From contig NZ_PYBV01000035.1 of NCBI RefSeq assembly GCF_003205615.1, positions 1 through 64,000 on the forward strand: a DNA stretch of 64,000 nucleotides, in the 5' to 3' direction. The notes beneath the pieces were generated by a model, which made no database searches, was not told where the DNA came from, and saw only the letters and a list, made by a program, of their open reading frames with translations. Positions within the stretch are counted from its first letter, which is position 1. Every line of letters starts with the position of its first letter. Position numbers and translations under genes: made by a program. Below, piece after piece: positions 1 through 11,672 of the stretch. This DNA is from Micromonospora arborensis. GTDB taxonomy: Bacteria > Actinomycetota > Actinomycetes > Mycobacteriales > Micromonosporaceae.

Positions 1-263
1 ACAACCACTTGAGCCCAAGCCGCTTGGATAGCGCCACATCGGCGACATGGAGTCGATCACGCCCGAGTCGCGCCCTCGACGACCCTGGGTGAGCCCAAGG
101 AGACGATCCAGCCCACCCTCCAGGGGCAAATAGGGCAAATCCCTCTGCGGCAGTCCAGTGCCGAGCGACCCCAACACTGAACAAGGCCACCGGGAGGCCT
201 GATCGGGTTGCCGCATGGGGCGCGGAGGATGTGCGGCCGCGCGGCGGGTTCGGGCTGGCGGAG
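1..263. other. No gene recognised at left edge
   Basis: No recognisable protein, tRNA or clear hairpin was found here. The reading frames are short or lack a family signature. The stretch may hold the downstream flank of the acyl-CoA dehydrogenase gene and the end of a gene outside the window. Confidence 0.4.
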
Positions 264-1484
264 TCAGGCGGGGGTGGTGGTCCAGCGACGCAGTTCGCGC
301 TTCGCGAGGGAGTTGCGGTGGACTTCGTCGGGACCGTCGGCCAGGCGGAGGGTGCGGGTCTGCGCCCAGAGGGCGGCCAGGGGGGTGTCCTGGCTGACGC
401 CGGCGCCGCCGTACCCCTGGATGGCCTTGTCGATCACCCACTCCGCCATCGCCGGGGTGCCGATCTTGATGGCCTGGATCTCGGTGTGTGCGCCCTTGTT
501 GCCGACGGTGTCCATCAGCCAGGCCGTCTTGAGCACCAGCAGTCGGGCCTGCTCGATTCGCACCCGGGACTCGGCGATCCACTCCCGGACCACGCCCTGC
601 TTGGCCAGGGGTCGGCCGAACGCAATCCGCTCGTTGGCACGGCGGCAGAGCAGCTCCAGTGCTCGTTCGGCCATCCCGATCAGCCGCATGCAGTGGTGGA
701 TCCGGCCCGGACCCAGCCGGGCCTGGGCGATGGCGAAGCCGGTGCCCTCGGCGCCGATCAGATTCTCCGCGGGCACCCGGACGTCGGTGAAGTCGATCTC
801 GGCGTGCCCGCCGTGTGAACCGTCGGTGTAGCCGAAGACGGTCATGCCCCGGCGGACGTTCACCCCGGGGGTGTCCCGGGGGACCAGCACCATGCTCTGC
901 TGGCGGTGCCGGTCGGCGGAGGGGTCGGTCTTGCCCATCACGATGAAGATCTCGCAGCGCGGGTCCATCGCACCGGACGACCACCACTTACGCCCGTTGA
1001 TGACGTACTCGTCGCCGTCCCGGGTGATCCGGGTGGCGATGTTGGTGGCGTCGGAGGACGCGACGTCCGGTTCGGTCATGCAGAACGCGGAGCGGATCTC
1101 GCCCTCCAGCAGCGGCATGAGCCAGCGTTGCCGCTGCGCGTCCGAGCCGAACTCGGCCAGCAACTCCATGTTGCCGGTGTCCGGTGCCGCACAGTTGACC
1201 GCCTCCGGCGCGAGGTGCGGGCTGCGCCCGGTCAGCTCGGCGAGCGGCGCGTACTGCAGGTTGGTCAGGCCGGCGCCGTAGCGCGGGTCGGGCAGGAACA
1301 GGTTCCACAGGCCGCGCTTGCGGGCCTCGGCCTTCAGTTCGGCCAGCACCGGGGTACGTGACCACGGGTCGCCGGCGGCGACCTGCTCGGCGTGTACGGC
1401 TTCGGCCGGGTAGACGTGCTCGGTCAGGAACCGGGTCAGCTCGTCGCGCAGCTCCTCGGTCCGGCTGTCGAATGAGAAGTCCAT
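264..1484 (-). CDS. Acyl-CoA dehydrogenase family protein (406 aa)
   Basis: Flavoprotein expected to carry out alpha,beta-dehydrogenation of an acyl-CoA in the cytoplasm. The FAD-contact block [15 protein letters not shown] lies near residue 135. The C-terminal block with GYGGAG and [13 protein letters not shown] is typical of the ACAD10/ACAD11-like branch, and the length of about 400 residues is normal. I chose the ATG at 1484 because a GGGAG sits 5 bases before it; a GTG at 1487 is also in frame. The start codon shares one base with the stop of the upstream phosphotransferase-like gene (TGATG), so translation is probably coupled. The substrate is unknown; the partner suggests hydroxyacyl-CoA catabolism (inference). 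Confidence 0.93.
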   Translation of the reverse strand: MDFSFDSRTEELRDELTRFLTEHVYPAEAVHAEQVAAGDPWSRTPVLAELKAEARKRGLWNLFLPDPRYGAGLTNLQYAPLAELTGRSPHLAPEAVNCAAPDTGNMELLAEFGSDAQRQRWLMPLLEGEIRSAFCMTEPDVASSDATNIATRITRDGDEYVINGRKWWSSGAMDPRCEIFIVMGKTDPSADRHRQQSMVLVPRDTPGVNVRRGMTVFGYTDGSHGGHAEIDFTDVRVPAENLIGAEGTGFAIAQARLGPGRIHHCMRLIGMAERALELLCRRANERIAFGRPLAKQGVVREWIAESRVRIEQARLLVLKTAWLMDTVGNKGAHTEIQAIKIGTPAMAEWVIDKAIQGYGGAGVSQDTPLAALWAQTRTLRLADGPDEVHRNSLAKRELRRWTTTPA

Positions 1485-2563
1485 CACCGCTCCCTGGCGG
1501 CGGTCAGCCCGTGCGCGACCAGCGGTGCCACCATCTCGCCGATCCGGTCGAAGCCCTCGCCGAGCGTCTGCCCGAGCGTGTGGCGGTAGTGGATGCCCTC
1601 GCAGATGACCGCCAGCTTGAAACAGCCAAGCGCCACGTGCCAGTGCAGCGGCCCGACGTTGACGTCGCTGCGCCGGGCGTACCGGTCGATCAGCTCGCCG
1701 CCGGTGGGGAAGCCGGCGCGCGGGCCGAGCCCGTCGGCGACCGGGTTGCCCGCAGCGGTGTCGCTGCCGCCCAAAACGTCCCAGTACGTCAGCAGCAGCC
1801 CCAGGTCGGCGAGGGGGTCGCCGAGGGTGGCCATCTCCCAGTCGAGCACCGCGTGCACGGCCACCGGGTCGGCCGAGGCGAGGAGGTTGTCCAACCGGTA
1901 GTCGCCGTGCACGATCCGGCCGGCGTTCGCGCCCTCCGGGGCGGTCGCCGCGAGCACGTCACGCAGCTCGTCGATGCCGGGCAGCGGGCGGCTGCGCGAG
2001 CGGTCGAGCTGCCCGCCCCAGCGCCGGACCTGCCGCGCCAGGTAGCCCTCCGGGCGGCCGAAGTCGCTCAGCCCGACCGTGGACGGCTCGACGCTGTGCA
2101 GCGCGGCGAGCGTGTCCATCATCGCGAGGGCGAGGGCGCGGCGTCGCTCGTCACCCAGCGGGTCGGTCTGCGCGCGGGTGCGGAACACCTCGCCGGGCAT
2201 CCGCTCCATCAGGTAGAACGGCGCACCGATCACCTCCGGATCGGTGCAGAGCAGCAGCGCGCCTGGGACCGGCACGTCGGTCGGCGCCAACGCCGAGATG
2301 ACCCGGAACTCGCGGGCCATGTCGTGCGCGGTGGCCAGCACGTGCCCGAGCGGAGGGCGGCGCAGCACGACCTCCCGGTCGCCGAGGTGCAGCAGGTAGG
2401 TGAGGTTGGACTTGCCACCCGCGATCAGGTTGGCGCGTAGCGGCCCCACCGCCAGCTCGGGTCGGTGCTCGGCCAGATAGCCGGCGAGCCGGTCCAGGGA
2501 GAGCCCGGCGGGAGAGGGTGGAACGGCACCCGGCCGCAGCGCATCGACGGCCGGATCACTCAT
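1484..2563 (-). CDS. APH-fold phosphotransferase (ACAD10/11-type kinase), 359 aa
   Basis: Aminoglycoside-phosphotransferase-fold kinase. Visible motifs are the nucleotide loop [10 protein letters not shown] (49-58), the catalytic loop HGDYRLDN (219-226) and the metal-binding DWE (241-243). The frame stays open far upstream, but [10 protein letters not shown] at 2563 is where family similarity begins, so I start there. It overlaps the following acyl-CoA dehydrogenase by one base. In animals the same two domains are fused in ACAD10/ACAD11, and in Pseudomonas lva pathways an APH-type kinase acts on 4-hydroxyacyl-CoA. An antibiotic-resistance role is therefore unlikely. Exact substrate is inference. 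Confidence 0.9.
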   Translation of the reverse strand: MSDPAVDALRPGAVPPSPAGLSLDRLAGYLAEHRPELAVGPLRANLIAGGKSNLTYLLHLGDREVVLRRPPLGHVLATAHDMAREFRVISALAPTDVPVPGALLLCTDPEVIGAPFYLMERMPGEVFRTRAQTDPLGDERRRALALAMMDTLAALHSVEPSTVGLSDFGRPEGYLARQVRRWGGQLDRSRSRPLPGIDELRDVLAATAPEGANAGRIVHGDYRLDNLLASADPVAVHAVLDWEMATLGDPLADLGLLLTYWDVLGGSDTAAGNPVADGLGPRAGFPTGGELIDRYARRSDVNVGPLHWHVALGCFKLAVICEGIHYRHTLGQTLGEGFDRIGEMVAPLVAHGLTAARER

Positions 2564-2714
2564 CGGACTAGTTGATGGCAGCTCGCGCACGTTGTCAAGG
2601 TCAGATTTTCCTCTCGGGACATGGCACTGCAACAGGGACGAAATGGTCAACAGCCAGGCTGGGACGCAGCCTGCCGGTCGCTCTTCGCCGGCCCCGCCAA
2701 GCGGAGGGACAGAC

Positions 2715-3416
2715 ATGTTGCTGCGAGTTCGGGTCACCCTGCCGGACCGTCCGGGCACGCTCGGCCAGGTCGCCCGCACGCTGGGCGTCTCCGGGGCGGA
2801 CATCGTCCAAGTGGTGGTCCTCGAACGTCTCGGCGGGCGCGCGGTGGACGACTTCACGGTCGTCTGGCCGGGCGCGGCGCGGGTGGAGCGGCTGCTGGCT
2901 GGCCTCGCGGCGATCCCGGGCGTACGGGTGGACGGTGTGTGGCGGGCGATCGGCGCGCCCACCACCACCGGCCAGGACGCGGAGCTGTTGGCCCAGGTCG
3001 CCGCCAACCCGGCCGACGGGCTGGCCACCCTGGTCGACGCGGTGCCCGGGCTGCTGGCCGCGGACTGGGCCGTCGCCGCAGTGGTGCCGGTCGACTGGGC
3101 CTCCCGGACCGGGGGCGGCGGGGCGACCGTGGGGTACGCGAGCTGGCGTGCCCCCGTACCCCTGCGGTTGCCGGAGGTGACACCGCTGCGCGGTCGGTCG
3201 ATGACCACGCCCGACGACACCCACCACGCGATCGTGCCGTTCGGCCGGGCGGGCCTGGTGTTGGTGGTGGCCCGCGAGCACAGCGAGACCCTCTCCGCCG
3301 CGGCCTTCCACAGCACCGAGGTGGACCGGCTCACCCAGCTCGTCCGGGCCAGCGCGGTGATCCTCGGTGACCGGCTCGACCTCGTCGGGACGCCCCCGGT
3401 GGTCGCCGGCCCGTGA
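2715..3416 (+). CDS. ACT domain-containing protein (233 aa)
   Basis: The N-terminal residues 1-70 form an ACT ligand-binding domain, with LPDRPGTLGQVARTLGVSGADI as the recognisable beta-alpha region. The remainder (about 75-233) is a GAF-like or uncharacterised segment without catalytic motifs. ACT domains usually bind amino acids and regulate enzymes. I start at ATG 2715 because GGAGGG lies 8 bases before it and the ACT domain begins at once; the frame is open further upstream. The next gene, 90 bases downstream, begins with the same kind of ACT domain, so the two are probably paralogous sensors in one operon. The ligand is unknown. Confidence 0.8.
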   Translation: MLLRVRVTLPDRPGTLGQVARTLGVSGADIVQVVVLERLGGRAVDDFTVVWPGAARVERLLAGLAAIPGVRVDGVWRAIGAPTTTGQDAELLAQVAANPADGLATLVDAVPGLLAADWAVAAVVPVDWASRTGGGGATVGYASWRAPVPLRLPEVTPLRGRSMTTPDDTHHAIVPFGRAGLVLVVAREHSETLSAAAFHSTEVDRLTQLVRASAVILGDRLDLVGTPPVVAGP

Positions 3417-3506
3417 GCGGTCCGAGGAGTTCCCGGGCCGACACCGCTGAGCAACCGGGCGGCAACAGGCGGGGGTGAGGCTCTTGGGTGGGGAAGGGAG
3501 CCAACC

Positions 3507-4571
3507 ATGACGTTGTGGCGGATTCGAGCCACCGTGGACGACCGACCGGGTTACCTGTCGGTGCTCACGGCGAGCCTCGCGCTGCGCGGGGTCAACATCC
3601 TCACCGTGCAGGTCCAACCCACCGAGCAGGGCGCGGTGGACGACTTCCTGGTGGACGCCCCGGACACGCTCGACGAGGCGGGGCTGGTCGCCGCCGTCGA
3701 GCGTGGTCGGGGGCGGGACTGCTGGGTTGCCCGCAGCGAGGCGCGCGGCCTGGTCGACCAGCCCACCCGGGTACTCGGGCTGGCCAACCGGCTGGTGCGT
3801 GACCCGGACGCGACGGGTGAAGCGTTGCGGACCCTGCTCGGGGCCGACTCGGTCAGTTGGCGGCCCGCGTCGACCGGCGTCGAACGGGGGATCAGCGGCG
3901 TCAGCATGCTGCTGGCCGACCCGGCGGGCGGTTCGTTCTCGCTGCGCCGGGCCGCGCCGGCCTTCACCCCGGCGGAGTACGCCCGGGCGCAGGCCCTGGT
4001 CGAGTTGGCCGCCACCGTGGCGCATCGGGCCGCGGAACAGGTCACCCTGGTGCTGCCCGACGGCGCGGAGGTGGCCGTCCGGCCGTCCAGCGCGCATGAC
4101 CTGTCCGGCGTTGTCGAACTGCACGAGACGTGCTCACCGCGCAGCCGGCAGCGGCGTTACCTGGGCGGGCCGGCGCTTCCGCAACCGGCCCGACTGCGTC
4201 GGCTGTTGGAGCCGAGCCGAGGGCTGACGCTGATCGCCAGCACCACCGGTGCCGACGGCACGGCGGAGTCGGTGGTCGCCATGGCGAACCTGTTCGGCGA
4301 GGGCGACGAGGCCGAGGTGGCCCTGCTGGTGCGGGACGACTGGCAGCGGCGCGGGCTCGGGTCGGCGTTGCTGCGCCGGCTGGTCCAGCACGCCGACCGG
4401 TCCGGGTACGCGGCGCTGGTGCTGCACGCCCAGGCTGAGAACGACCCGATGCTGCGTACGCTGCGCCGACTGGGCCGGCCCAGCGTCGCGGATCGCGACG
4501 GCGCGTTCCTCACCGTGACGGTCCCGCTCGCCGTCGCCGCCCTGGCGGAGCGGAAGGGCACCGCCGTGTAG
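3507..4571 (+). CDS. ACT domain fused to GNAT acetyltransferase (354 aa)
   Basis: Residues 1-70 are an ACT domain (VDDRPGYLSVLTASLALRGVNI). Residues 185-345 are a GNAT N-acetyltransferase with the acetyl-CoA loop QRRGLGSALLRRL near 280-292. The middle region (80-180) resembles the second half of the preceding ACT protein, so this gene looks like that protein plus a C-terminal GNAT. GGGAG lies 8 bases before the ATG. An amino-acid-controlled acetyltransferase acting on a protein or metabolite is plausible, but the substrate is not evident. It converges on the quinone reductase gene. Confidence 0.85.
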   Translation: MTLWRIRATVDDRPGYLSVLTASLALRGVNILTVQVQPTEQGAVDDFLVDAPDTLDEAGLVAAVERGRGRDCWVARSEARGLVDQPTRVLGLANRLVRDPDATGEALRTLLGADSVSWRPASTGVERGISGVSMLLADPAGGSFSLRRAAPAFTPAEYARAQALVELAATVAHRAAEQVTLVLPDGAEVAVRPSSAHDLSGVVELHETCSPRSRQRRYLGGPALPQPARLRRLLEPSRGLTLIASTTGADGTAESVVAMANLFGEGDEAEVALLVRDDWQRRGLGSALLRRLVQHADRSGYAALVLHAQAENDPMLRTLRRLGRPSVADRDGAFLTVTVPLAVAALAERKGTAV

Positions 4572-4616
4572 CTGGCACCCTTTCGCGTACTGCGCTCCGG
4601 TGGTTCGGTAGCTCAC

Positions 4617-5522
4617 TCACACGAGCAGAGCGACGTTGCCGCCGGCGTGTCCCGACGCCACGAGGTTCAGCGCGTCGGGAGCTTCCGCGAAGGGGAAGGT
4701 CTTCGCCATGGGCACCGTGAGGCGTCCCGCGCCGGCCAGCTCGATCAGGTGGGACCGAACCTGGTCCCGGTAGGCGGCGCTGTCGGTCTCGTGGCCGGCG
4801 ATCCAGAAGCCGTCGGATTTCGCACGATAGGACGCCGCACTGGAAGCGATGCGTCGGCGGTCAGCGACCAGGGCGAGTGAGACGTCGACGGCCTCGGCCG
4901 TGCCGACCGCGTCCAGGGCGACGTCGACGCGATCGGTCAGTTCGCGTACGCGTTGCTCCAGGCCCGGTCCGTAGGCCACCGGCTCGGCGCCGAATCGTCG
5001 GAGCAGATCCCAGTTCTTCCGGCTCGCCGTACCCAGTACGCGCGCTCCGCGCAGTTTCGACTGCTGAACGGCACTGATGCCGACGGCGCCGGATGCGCCG
5101 TGGACGAGAACGACGTCGCCCGCCGCGATCTCGGTTCGGTGGACCATCTCGGCGGCGGTGGTGCCGGTGAGCAGGAGGTTGGCCGCCTCGGCCCAGCCGA
5201 GGCCCGGTGGTTTTCCGAAGACGTCCCGGGTCGCGACGGTGACCGCGGTCGCGTAGCCGCCCTTTACCCGGAACGACAGGACCTCGTCGCCGACGTCGTG
5301 ACCGCCGGTATCCGGCCCGAGCGCTGCGACAGTTCCGGACACCTCGTAACCGATGTCGGGCGCTCCACCGGCCAGGTTGATCGCGTCGATACGGTTCATG
5401 CCGACGGCGCGAACGGCGATCACGACCTCTCCGGCGCCCGGGTCGGGCACCTCCAGTTGGTGCAGTGTGAGCCGCTCGGCACCGGGGCCCTCGGGTGCCC
5501 ACTTCTGCGTCCTGATGCTCAT
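4617..5522 (-). CDS. NADP-dependent zinc-independent oxidoreductase / quinone reductase (301 aa)
   Basis: Medium-chain dehydrogenase/reductase of the quinone oxidoreductase type. It has an N-terminal GroES-like fold with MNRIDAINLAGG and a Rossmann segment with VLVHGASGAVGISAVQQSKL (residues about 130-150). No structural or catalytic zinc cysteines are visible, consistent with the QOR branch. I chose the ATG at 5522 because the upstream bases encode a GGAGGCGGGAG ribosome-binding site; an ATG at 5540 would place that site inside the gene. It is a single gene with its own short divergent spacer to the cellulase. The physiological substrate is unknown. Confidence 0.88.
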   Translation of the reverse strand: MSIRTQKWAPEGPGAERLTLHQLEVPDPGAGEVVIAVRAVGMNRIDAINLAGGAPDIGYEVSGTVAALGPDTGGHDVGDEVLSFRVKGGYATAVTVATRDVFGKPPGLGWAEAANLLLTGTTAAEMVHRTEIAAGDVVLVHGASGAVGISAVQQSKLRGARVLGTASRKNWDLLRRFGAEPVAYGPGLEQRVRELTDRVDVALDAVGTAEAVDVSLALVADRRRIASSAASYRAKSDGFWIAGHETDSAAYRDQVRSHLIELAGAGRLTVPMAKTFPFAEAPDALNLVASGHAGGNVALLV

Positions 5523-5579
5523 GCGACTCCCGCCTCCCATCGGCGCCCCCCGTCCCGTAGCGCCTGGTGGTGACGCTAG

Positions 5580-8690
<3,111 letters not shown>

Positions 8691-8706
8691 ACCGCACCGC
8701 AATGAG

Positions 8707-8751
8707 ATCTTGGACAGTTATCGTTCGCGCGGAACGGTAACTGTCCAAGAT
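8707..8751. repeat. 20-bp-stem hairpin at DUF559 stop (left copy)
   Basis: Arms at 8707-8726 and 8732-8751 pair over 20 bp with one G-T wobble and a GCGCG loop. It ends exactly where the stop codon of the DUF559 gene begins and follows the cellulase by 16 bases, so it may terminate both. The outer arm shares 13 bases (ATCTTGGACAGTT) with the hairpin on the other side of the DUF559 gene. Confidence 0.9.
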
Positions 8752-9753
8752 TCACCTCCGTTGACGAGAGTGGGGTGGTGACGGGACCCAGCCGGCCGCG
8801 GTGAGGGCTCGACGGACGGTCTCGGCGACCTCGTCGGGGCGGGCGCGGATCAGCCAGGCAGGGAAGCGCAGAATCCGGTCGCCGCTGGTCCAGACGTCGT
8901 TCTGCCGGCGCATATCGGCGGCCCACTGCCGGGCATCCATGTGGTGTGCACCGTCGATCTCCACCTGCACCCGCCACTCCCGCCAGTACGCGTCCAGCCA
9001 GCGGGTTCGGCCGGCCGCGTCGACCCGATGCTCCTGCAGGTCGGGAGTGGGCAACCGATGGCGGCGACAGAGCCGCAAGAAGTCGATCTCGGAGAGCGCC
9101 TGGGCACCACCCGCGATGTCGTTGAGAGTCTGCCGGATCAGCCGCCGCCGAGGTGCCCGGGGCAGGACGTCGAGCACCGTCCGCAACTCCTCGGGCAGCG
9201 CCCGACGCTGCTGGCAACCGGCGGCCAGCAACGCCTGCGCTTCGTCCACGCCCACCGCCCAGCCCGCCGCGTCCACCAGGGCCCGTGCGGTAATGGTTCG
9301 CGGCGGACGGGCAAGCTGGAGATGGGCCGGCGGCAGGATCGACGTACGGTGTACCACCACGGAGGGCATGTCGATCGGCAGCCGACCCAGGGAACTGCGC
9401 GCCGCGCGGCGGGCGGCCGGCACCAGGACGTGCAGTGGCTCGCGCCGCAGTCCGCGTACCCCGGCCTCGGTCGCGGCGGTGACACCGGCCAGCACCGCGC
9501 CCGGCCCGGCGGCCAGCACCGCGACCCACAGTTGCTGGTCCCGGGTGAGCCGACCGTTGCCGGTCAGCAGAATCCCTCGGCAGATCGACCGCCAGCGCCC
9601 GGAGCGGATCCGACCGCGTACCGTTCCCGGGCTCAGCAAACGGGTCGTCTGCGCGGTGGTGAGAACGCCCGCCTGCTCGAAGGCGAGCCAGTCGAGCGCG
9701 TCGGCGTCGTCGGCGGGCAGCATTCCCGGAAGTCTCGCCGCGACCCAGGTCAC
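8752..9753 (-). CDS. DUF559-type nuclease-fold protein with AbiEi-like N-terminus (333 aa)
   Basis: The C-terminal residues 235-325 match the DUF559 / very-short-patch-repair endonuclease-like fold: WREWRVQVEIDGAHH (Glu and Asp of the PD-(D/E)xK core), the conserved DMRRQNDVW and FPAWLIRARPDEVAETV. The N-terminal part (20-100) resembles the winged-helix start of AbiEi/transcriptional-regulator antitoxin families (GVLTTAQTTRLL..GRIRSGRWRSICRGI). GTG at 9753 gives the full ORF; an ATG at 9723 is an alternative. The gene fits almost exactly between two near-identical palindromes. Possible roles are nuclease of a small mobile unit or defence-related protein; neither is proven. Confidence 0.8.
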   Translation of the reverse strand: MTWVAARLPGMLPADDADALDWLAFEQAGVLTTAQTTRLLSPGTVRGRIRSGRWRSICRGILLTGNGRLTRDQQLWVAVLAAGPGAVLAGVTAATEAGVRGLRREPLHVLVPAARRAARSSLGRLPIDMPSVVVHRTSILPPAHLQLARPPRTITARALVDAAGWAVGVDEAQALLAAGCQQRRALPEELRTVLDVLPRAPRRRLIRQTLNDIAGGAQALSEIDFLRLCRRHRLPTPDLQEHRVDAAGRTRWLDAYWREWRVQVEIDGAHHMDARQWAADMRRQNDVWTSGDRILRFPAWLIRARPDEVAETVRRALTAAGWVPSPPHSRQRR

Positions 9754-9760
9754 GGGCTAA

Positions 9761-9811
9761 CAGATCTTGGACAGTTGTTGCTCCGCGAGAACGGCAACTG
9801 TCCAAGATCTG
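9761..9811. repeat. 17-bp-stem hairpin upstream of DUF559 (right copy)
   Basis: Arms at 9761-9777 and 9795-9811 are perfectly complementary (CAGATCTTGGACAGTTG against its complement). They share the core ATCTTGGACAGTT with the left copy at 8707. It lies 7 bases before the GTG of the DUF559 gene and 10 bases after the acetyltransferase stop, so it may act as a terminator or as the boundary of a palindrome-flanked unit. Confidence 0.9.
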
Positions 9812-9821
9812 CGAGTGGACG

Positions 9822-10328
9822 TCAGCCGGTCAGGTCGTCGGCGAGCAGGTCCATCAGAAGGCCGTCGTGCCAGCGCCCGTCCGCGCCGCGCTCGTAGCGG
9901 CGCAGCACGCCCACCGGGCGGAAACCCACCTTCGCGTACGCCCGGATCGCGGCGCTGTTCGCCGCGGCCGGGTCGATGGTGAAGCGGTGGTGACCGTACT
10001 CGTCGATCAGGTGTCGGGCCAGGGTGCGGATGGCGTCACCGCCGAGGCCGGCGCCACGCACCGCCGGGTCGAGGAAGATGTCCAGGCTGGCGTGCCGGTA
10101 GTCCGGGTCCGGCTCGGCGTACCACTGGATCGCGCCGACCACCCGGCCGTCGTGCTCGATCGCGTAGACGTGCAGGTCGTCGTCGCCGAGGTCGGCGCGG
10201 ACGGCCTCGGTCAGGTCGTCGCCGCCCCGCCACCACCGGTGGACCTCCGGGTCGGCCCGGATCTGCGCGAGGACCGGTACGTCCGCGGCCGTCGCCGGTC
10301 GCAGTGTCACCGCCCGCCCGCGTAGCAC
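9822..10328 (-). CDS. GNAT acetyltransferase, AAC(6')-like (168 aa)
   Basis: Single-domain N-acetyltransferase. It has the start RGRAVTLRPATAADVPVLAQI, the hydrophobic beta4 VVGAIQWYAEPDP, an acetyl-CoA loop in VRGAGLGGDAIRTLARHLI and the closing NSAAIRAYAKVGFRPVGV common to aminoglycoside 6'-N-acetyltransferase and RimJ/RimL relatives. It starts 4 bases after bsaP and is probably the last gene of the bioB transcript. Whether it modifies an aminoglycoside cannot be decided from sequence; general GNATs of this type often have other substrates. Confidence 0.85.
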   Translation of the reverse strand: MLRGRAVTLRPATAADVPVLAQIRADPEVHRWWRGGDDLTEAVRADLGDDDLHVYAIEHDGRVVGAIQWYAEPDPDYRHASLDIFLDPAVRGAGLGGDAIRTLARHLIDEYGHHRFTIDPAAANSAAIRAYAKVGFRPVGVLRRYERGADGRWHDGLLMDLLADDLTG

Positions 10329-10332
10329 CGGC

Positions 10333-10530
10333 TCAGCCTCGCATCTCGCCGTGTTCTACGCAGAGCGCCGACCAGCCGACCGGCAGCACCTGCACCTTCA
10401 TCCGGCGACGGCATTGTGGGCAGAACCGGGGCGGCTCCAACTGGCGGGCCGCCGCGCAACCCGGATGGGCGGCGCTCGCCGGCTCACCGCACCGGTCGCA
10501 CCACAGCTCGGTCGTCGTCATGGTCGTCAC
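10333..10530 (-). CDS. bsaP: Biotin synthase auxiliary protein BsaP-like (65 aa)
   Basis: Small Cys-rich protein with pairs CDRCGEP and CPQCRRR, plus single cysteines at GCAA and LCVEH, as expected of an iron-sulfur or zinc ribbon protein. Its GTG start overlaps the bioB stop (GTGA), so it is translationally coupled to biotin synthase. In mycobacteria a small Fe-S protein of this kind, BsaP, next to bioB is needed for conversion of dethiobiotin to biotin. Assignment rests on position, size and cysteine pattern; the exact cluster ligands are inferred. Confidence 0.8.
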   Translation of the reverse strand: MTTMTTTELWCDRCGEPASAAHPGCAAARQLEPPRFCPQCRRRMKVQVLPVGWSALCVEHGEMRG

Positions 10531-11522
10531 AGTGTGGCGGAGAGCGCCTTGACCGGCATCTTCAACTCGTGCAGCAGGTCCAGGTCGGCGGTGGCCGGTC
10601 GACCCAGCGTGGTCAGGTAGTTGCCGACGATGACCGCGTTGATGCCGCCGAGCAGACCCTCGCGGGTGCCCAGGTCACCGAGGGTGATCTCCCGGCCACC
10701 CGCGTACCGCAGAATGGTGCGCGGCATGGCCAGCCGGAACGCGGCGATGGCCCGCAGCGCGTCCTTGCCCTCCACCACCGGGCGGTCGCCGAGCGGGGTG
10801 CCGGGGCGCGGGTTGAGGAAGTTGAGCGGCACCTCGTGTGGGGCCAGTTCGGCGAGCTGCGCGGCGAACTCGGCCCGCTGTTCGACGGTCTCCCCGAGGC
10901 CGAGGATGCCACCGCAGCACACCTCCATGCCGGAGTCGCGGACCATCCGCAGCGTCTCCCAGCGCTCCTCCCAGGAATGCGTGGTGACCACGTTGGGGAA
11001 GTACGACCGGCAGGTCTCCAGGTTGTGGTTGTAGCGGTGCACGCCCATGTCGACCAGGTCGTCGACCTGCTCCTGGTTGAGCATGCCCAGCGACGCGGCG
11101 ACCTGGATGTCGACCTCGGCCTTGATGGCGGCGACGCCCTCGCGCATCTGCTTCATCAGGCGGGCGTCGGGGCCGCGCACGGCGGCGACGATGCAGAACT
11201 CGGTCGCACCGGTCTTGGCGGTCTGCTTCGCCGCCTCGACCAGCGACGGGATGTCCAGCCAGACCGAGCGCACCGGGGAGGTGAACAGGCCGGACTGGGA
11301 GCAGAAGTGGCAGTCCTCCGGGCAGCCGCCGGTCTTCAGCGAGACGATCCCCTCGACCTCGACCTCCGGGCCGCACCAGCGCATCCGCACGTCGTGGGCG
11401 AGCTGCAGGGCGGCGGGCAGGTGCTCGTCGGGCAGGTTGAGCACCGCGAGGATGCCGGCCTGGTCGAGGCCGACACCGTCACCCAGGACCTGGGTCCGGG
11501 CCTGGTCGAGGATCTCTGGCAT
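10527..11522 (-). CDS. bioB: Biotin synthase BioB (331 aa)
   Basis: Radical-SAM enzyme that inserts sulfur into dethiobiotin, the last step of biotin synthesis. The radical-SAM motif is CPEDCHFC (Cys67, 71, 74). Further BioB marks are [25 protein letters not shown] and [11 protein letters not shown]. The frame is open far upstream, but [10 protein letters not shown] begins the conserved protein. A -10 box TAGGGT (11530-11535) sits exactly 7 bases before the ATG, which suggests a leaderless mRNA. Divergent from bioF-bioD; followed by bsaP with overlapping codons. Confidence 0.97.
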   Translation of the reverse strand: MPEILDQARTQVLGDGVGLDQAGILAVLNLPDEHLPAALQLAHDVRMRWCGPEVEVEGIVSLKTGGCPEDCHFCSQSGLFTSPVRSVWLDIPSLVEAAKQTAKTGATEFCIVAAVRGPDARLMKQMREGVAAIKAEVDIQVAASLGMLNQEQVDDLVDMGVHRYNHNLETCRSYFPNVVTTHSWEERWETLRMVRDSGMEVCCGGILGLGETVEQRAEFAAQLAELAPHEVPLNFLNPRPGTPLGDRPVVEGKDALRAIAAFRLAMPRTILRYAGGREITLGDLGTREGLLGGINAVIVGNYLTTLGRPATADLDLLHELKMPVKALSATL

Positions 11523-11529
11523 GGCTCGT

Positions 11530-11535
11530 ACCCTA
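11530..11535 (-). promoter_or_regulatory. Leaderless-type -10 box of bioB
   Basis: TAGGGT on the minus strand, 7 bases before the bioB ATG. No Shine-Dalgarno sequence lies between them. The 150-base divergent spacer to bioF should also hold the biotin-responsive operator, but I could not recognise a BirA- or BioQ-type palindrome. Confidence 0.6.
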
Positions 11536-11672
11536 CAAGGCCCCCCGGACAACCGGAATGACCTGGCAGCCCGTCGACCCCTCGCACCGAGTGGATTCGT
11601 CGGGCCGATGACGACGGGTGGTAATTTCGCCCGGCAGGTGTCGGGCTGACCGGCGCGGACGGCGGTGAAGGG

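Noticed and set aside
2564-3532. N-terminal extension of the APH gene up to 3532
   Set aside because: The frame is open only because of high GC; no domain or start signal lies in the extension, and it covers the plus-strand ACT gene.
9822-10328. Aminoglycoside resistance call for the AAC(6')-like gene
   Set aside because: General GNAT similarity only; no specific resistance motif or genetic context.
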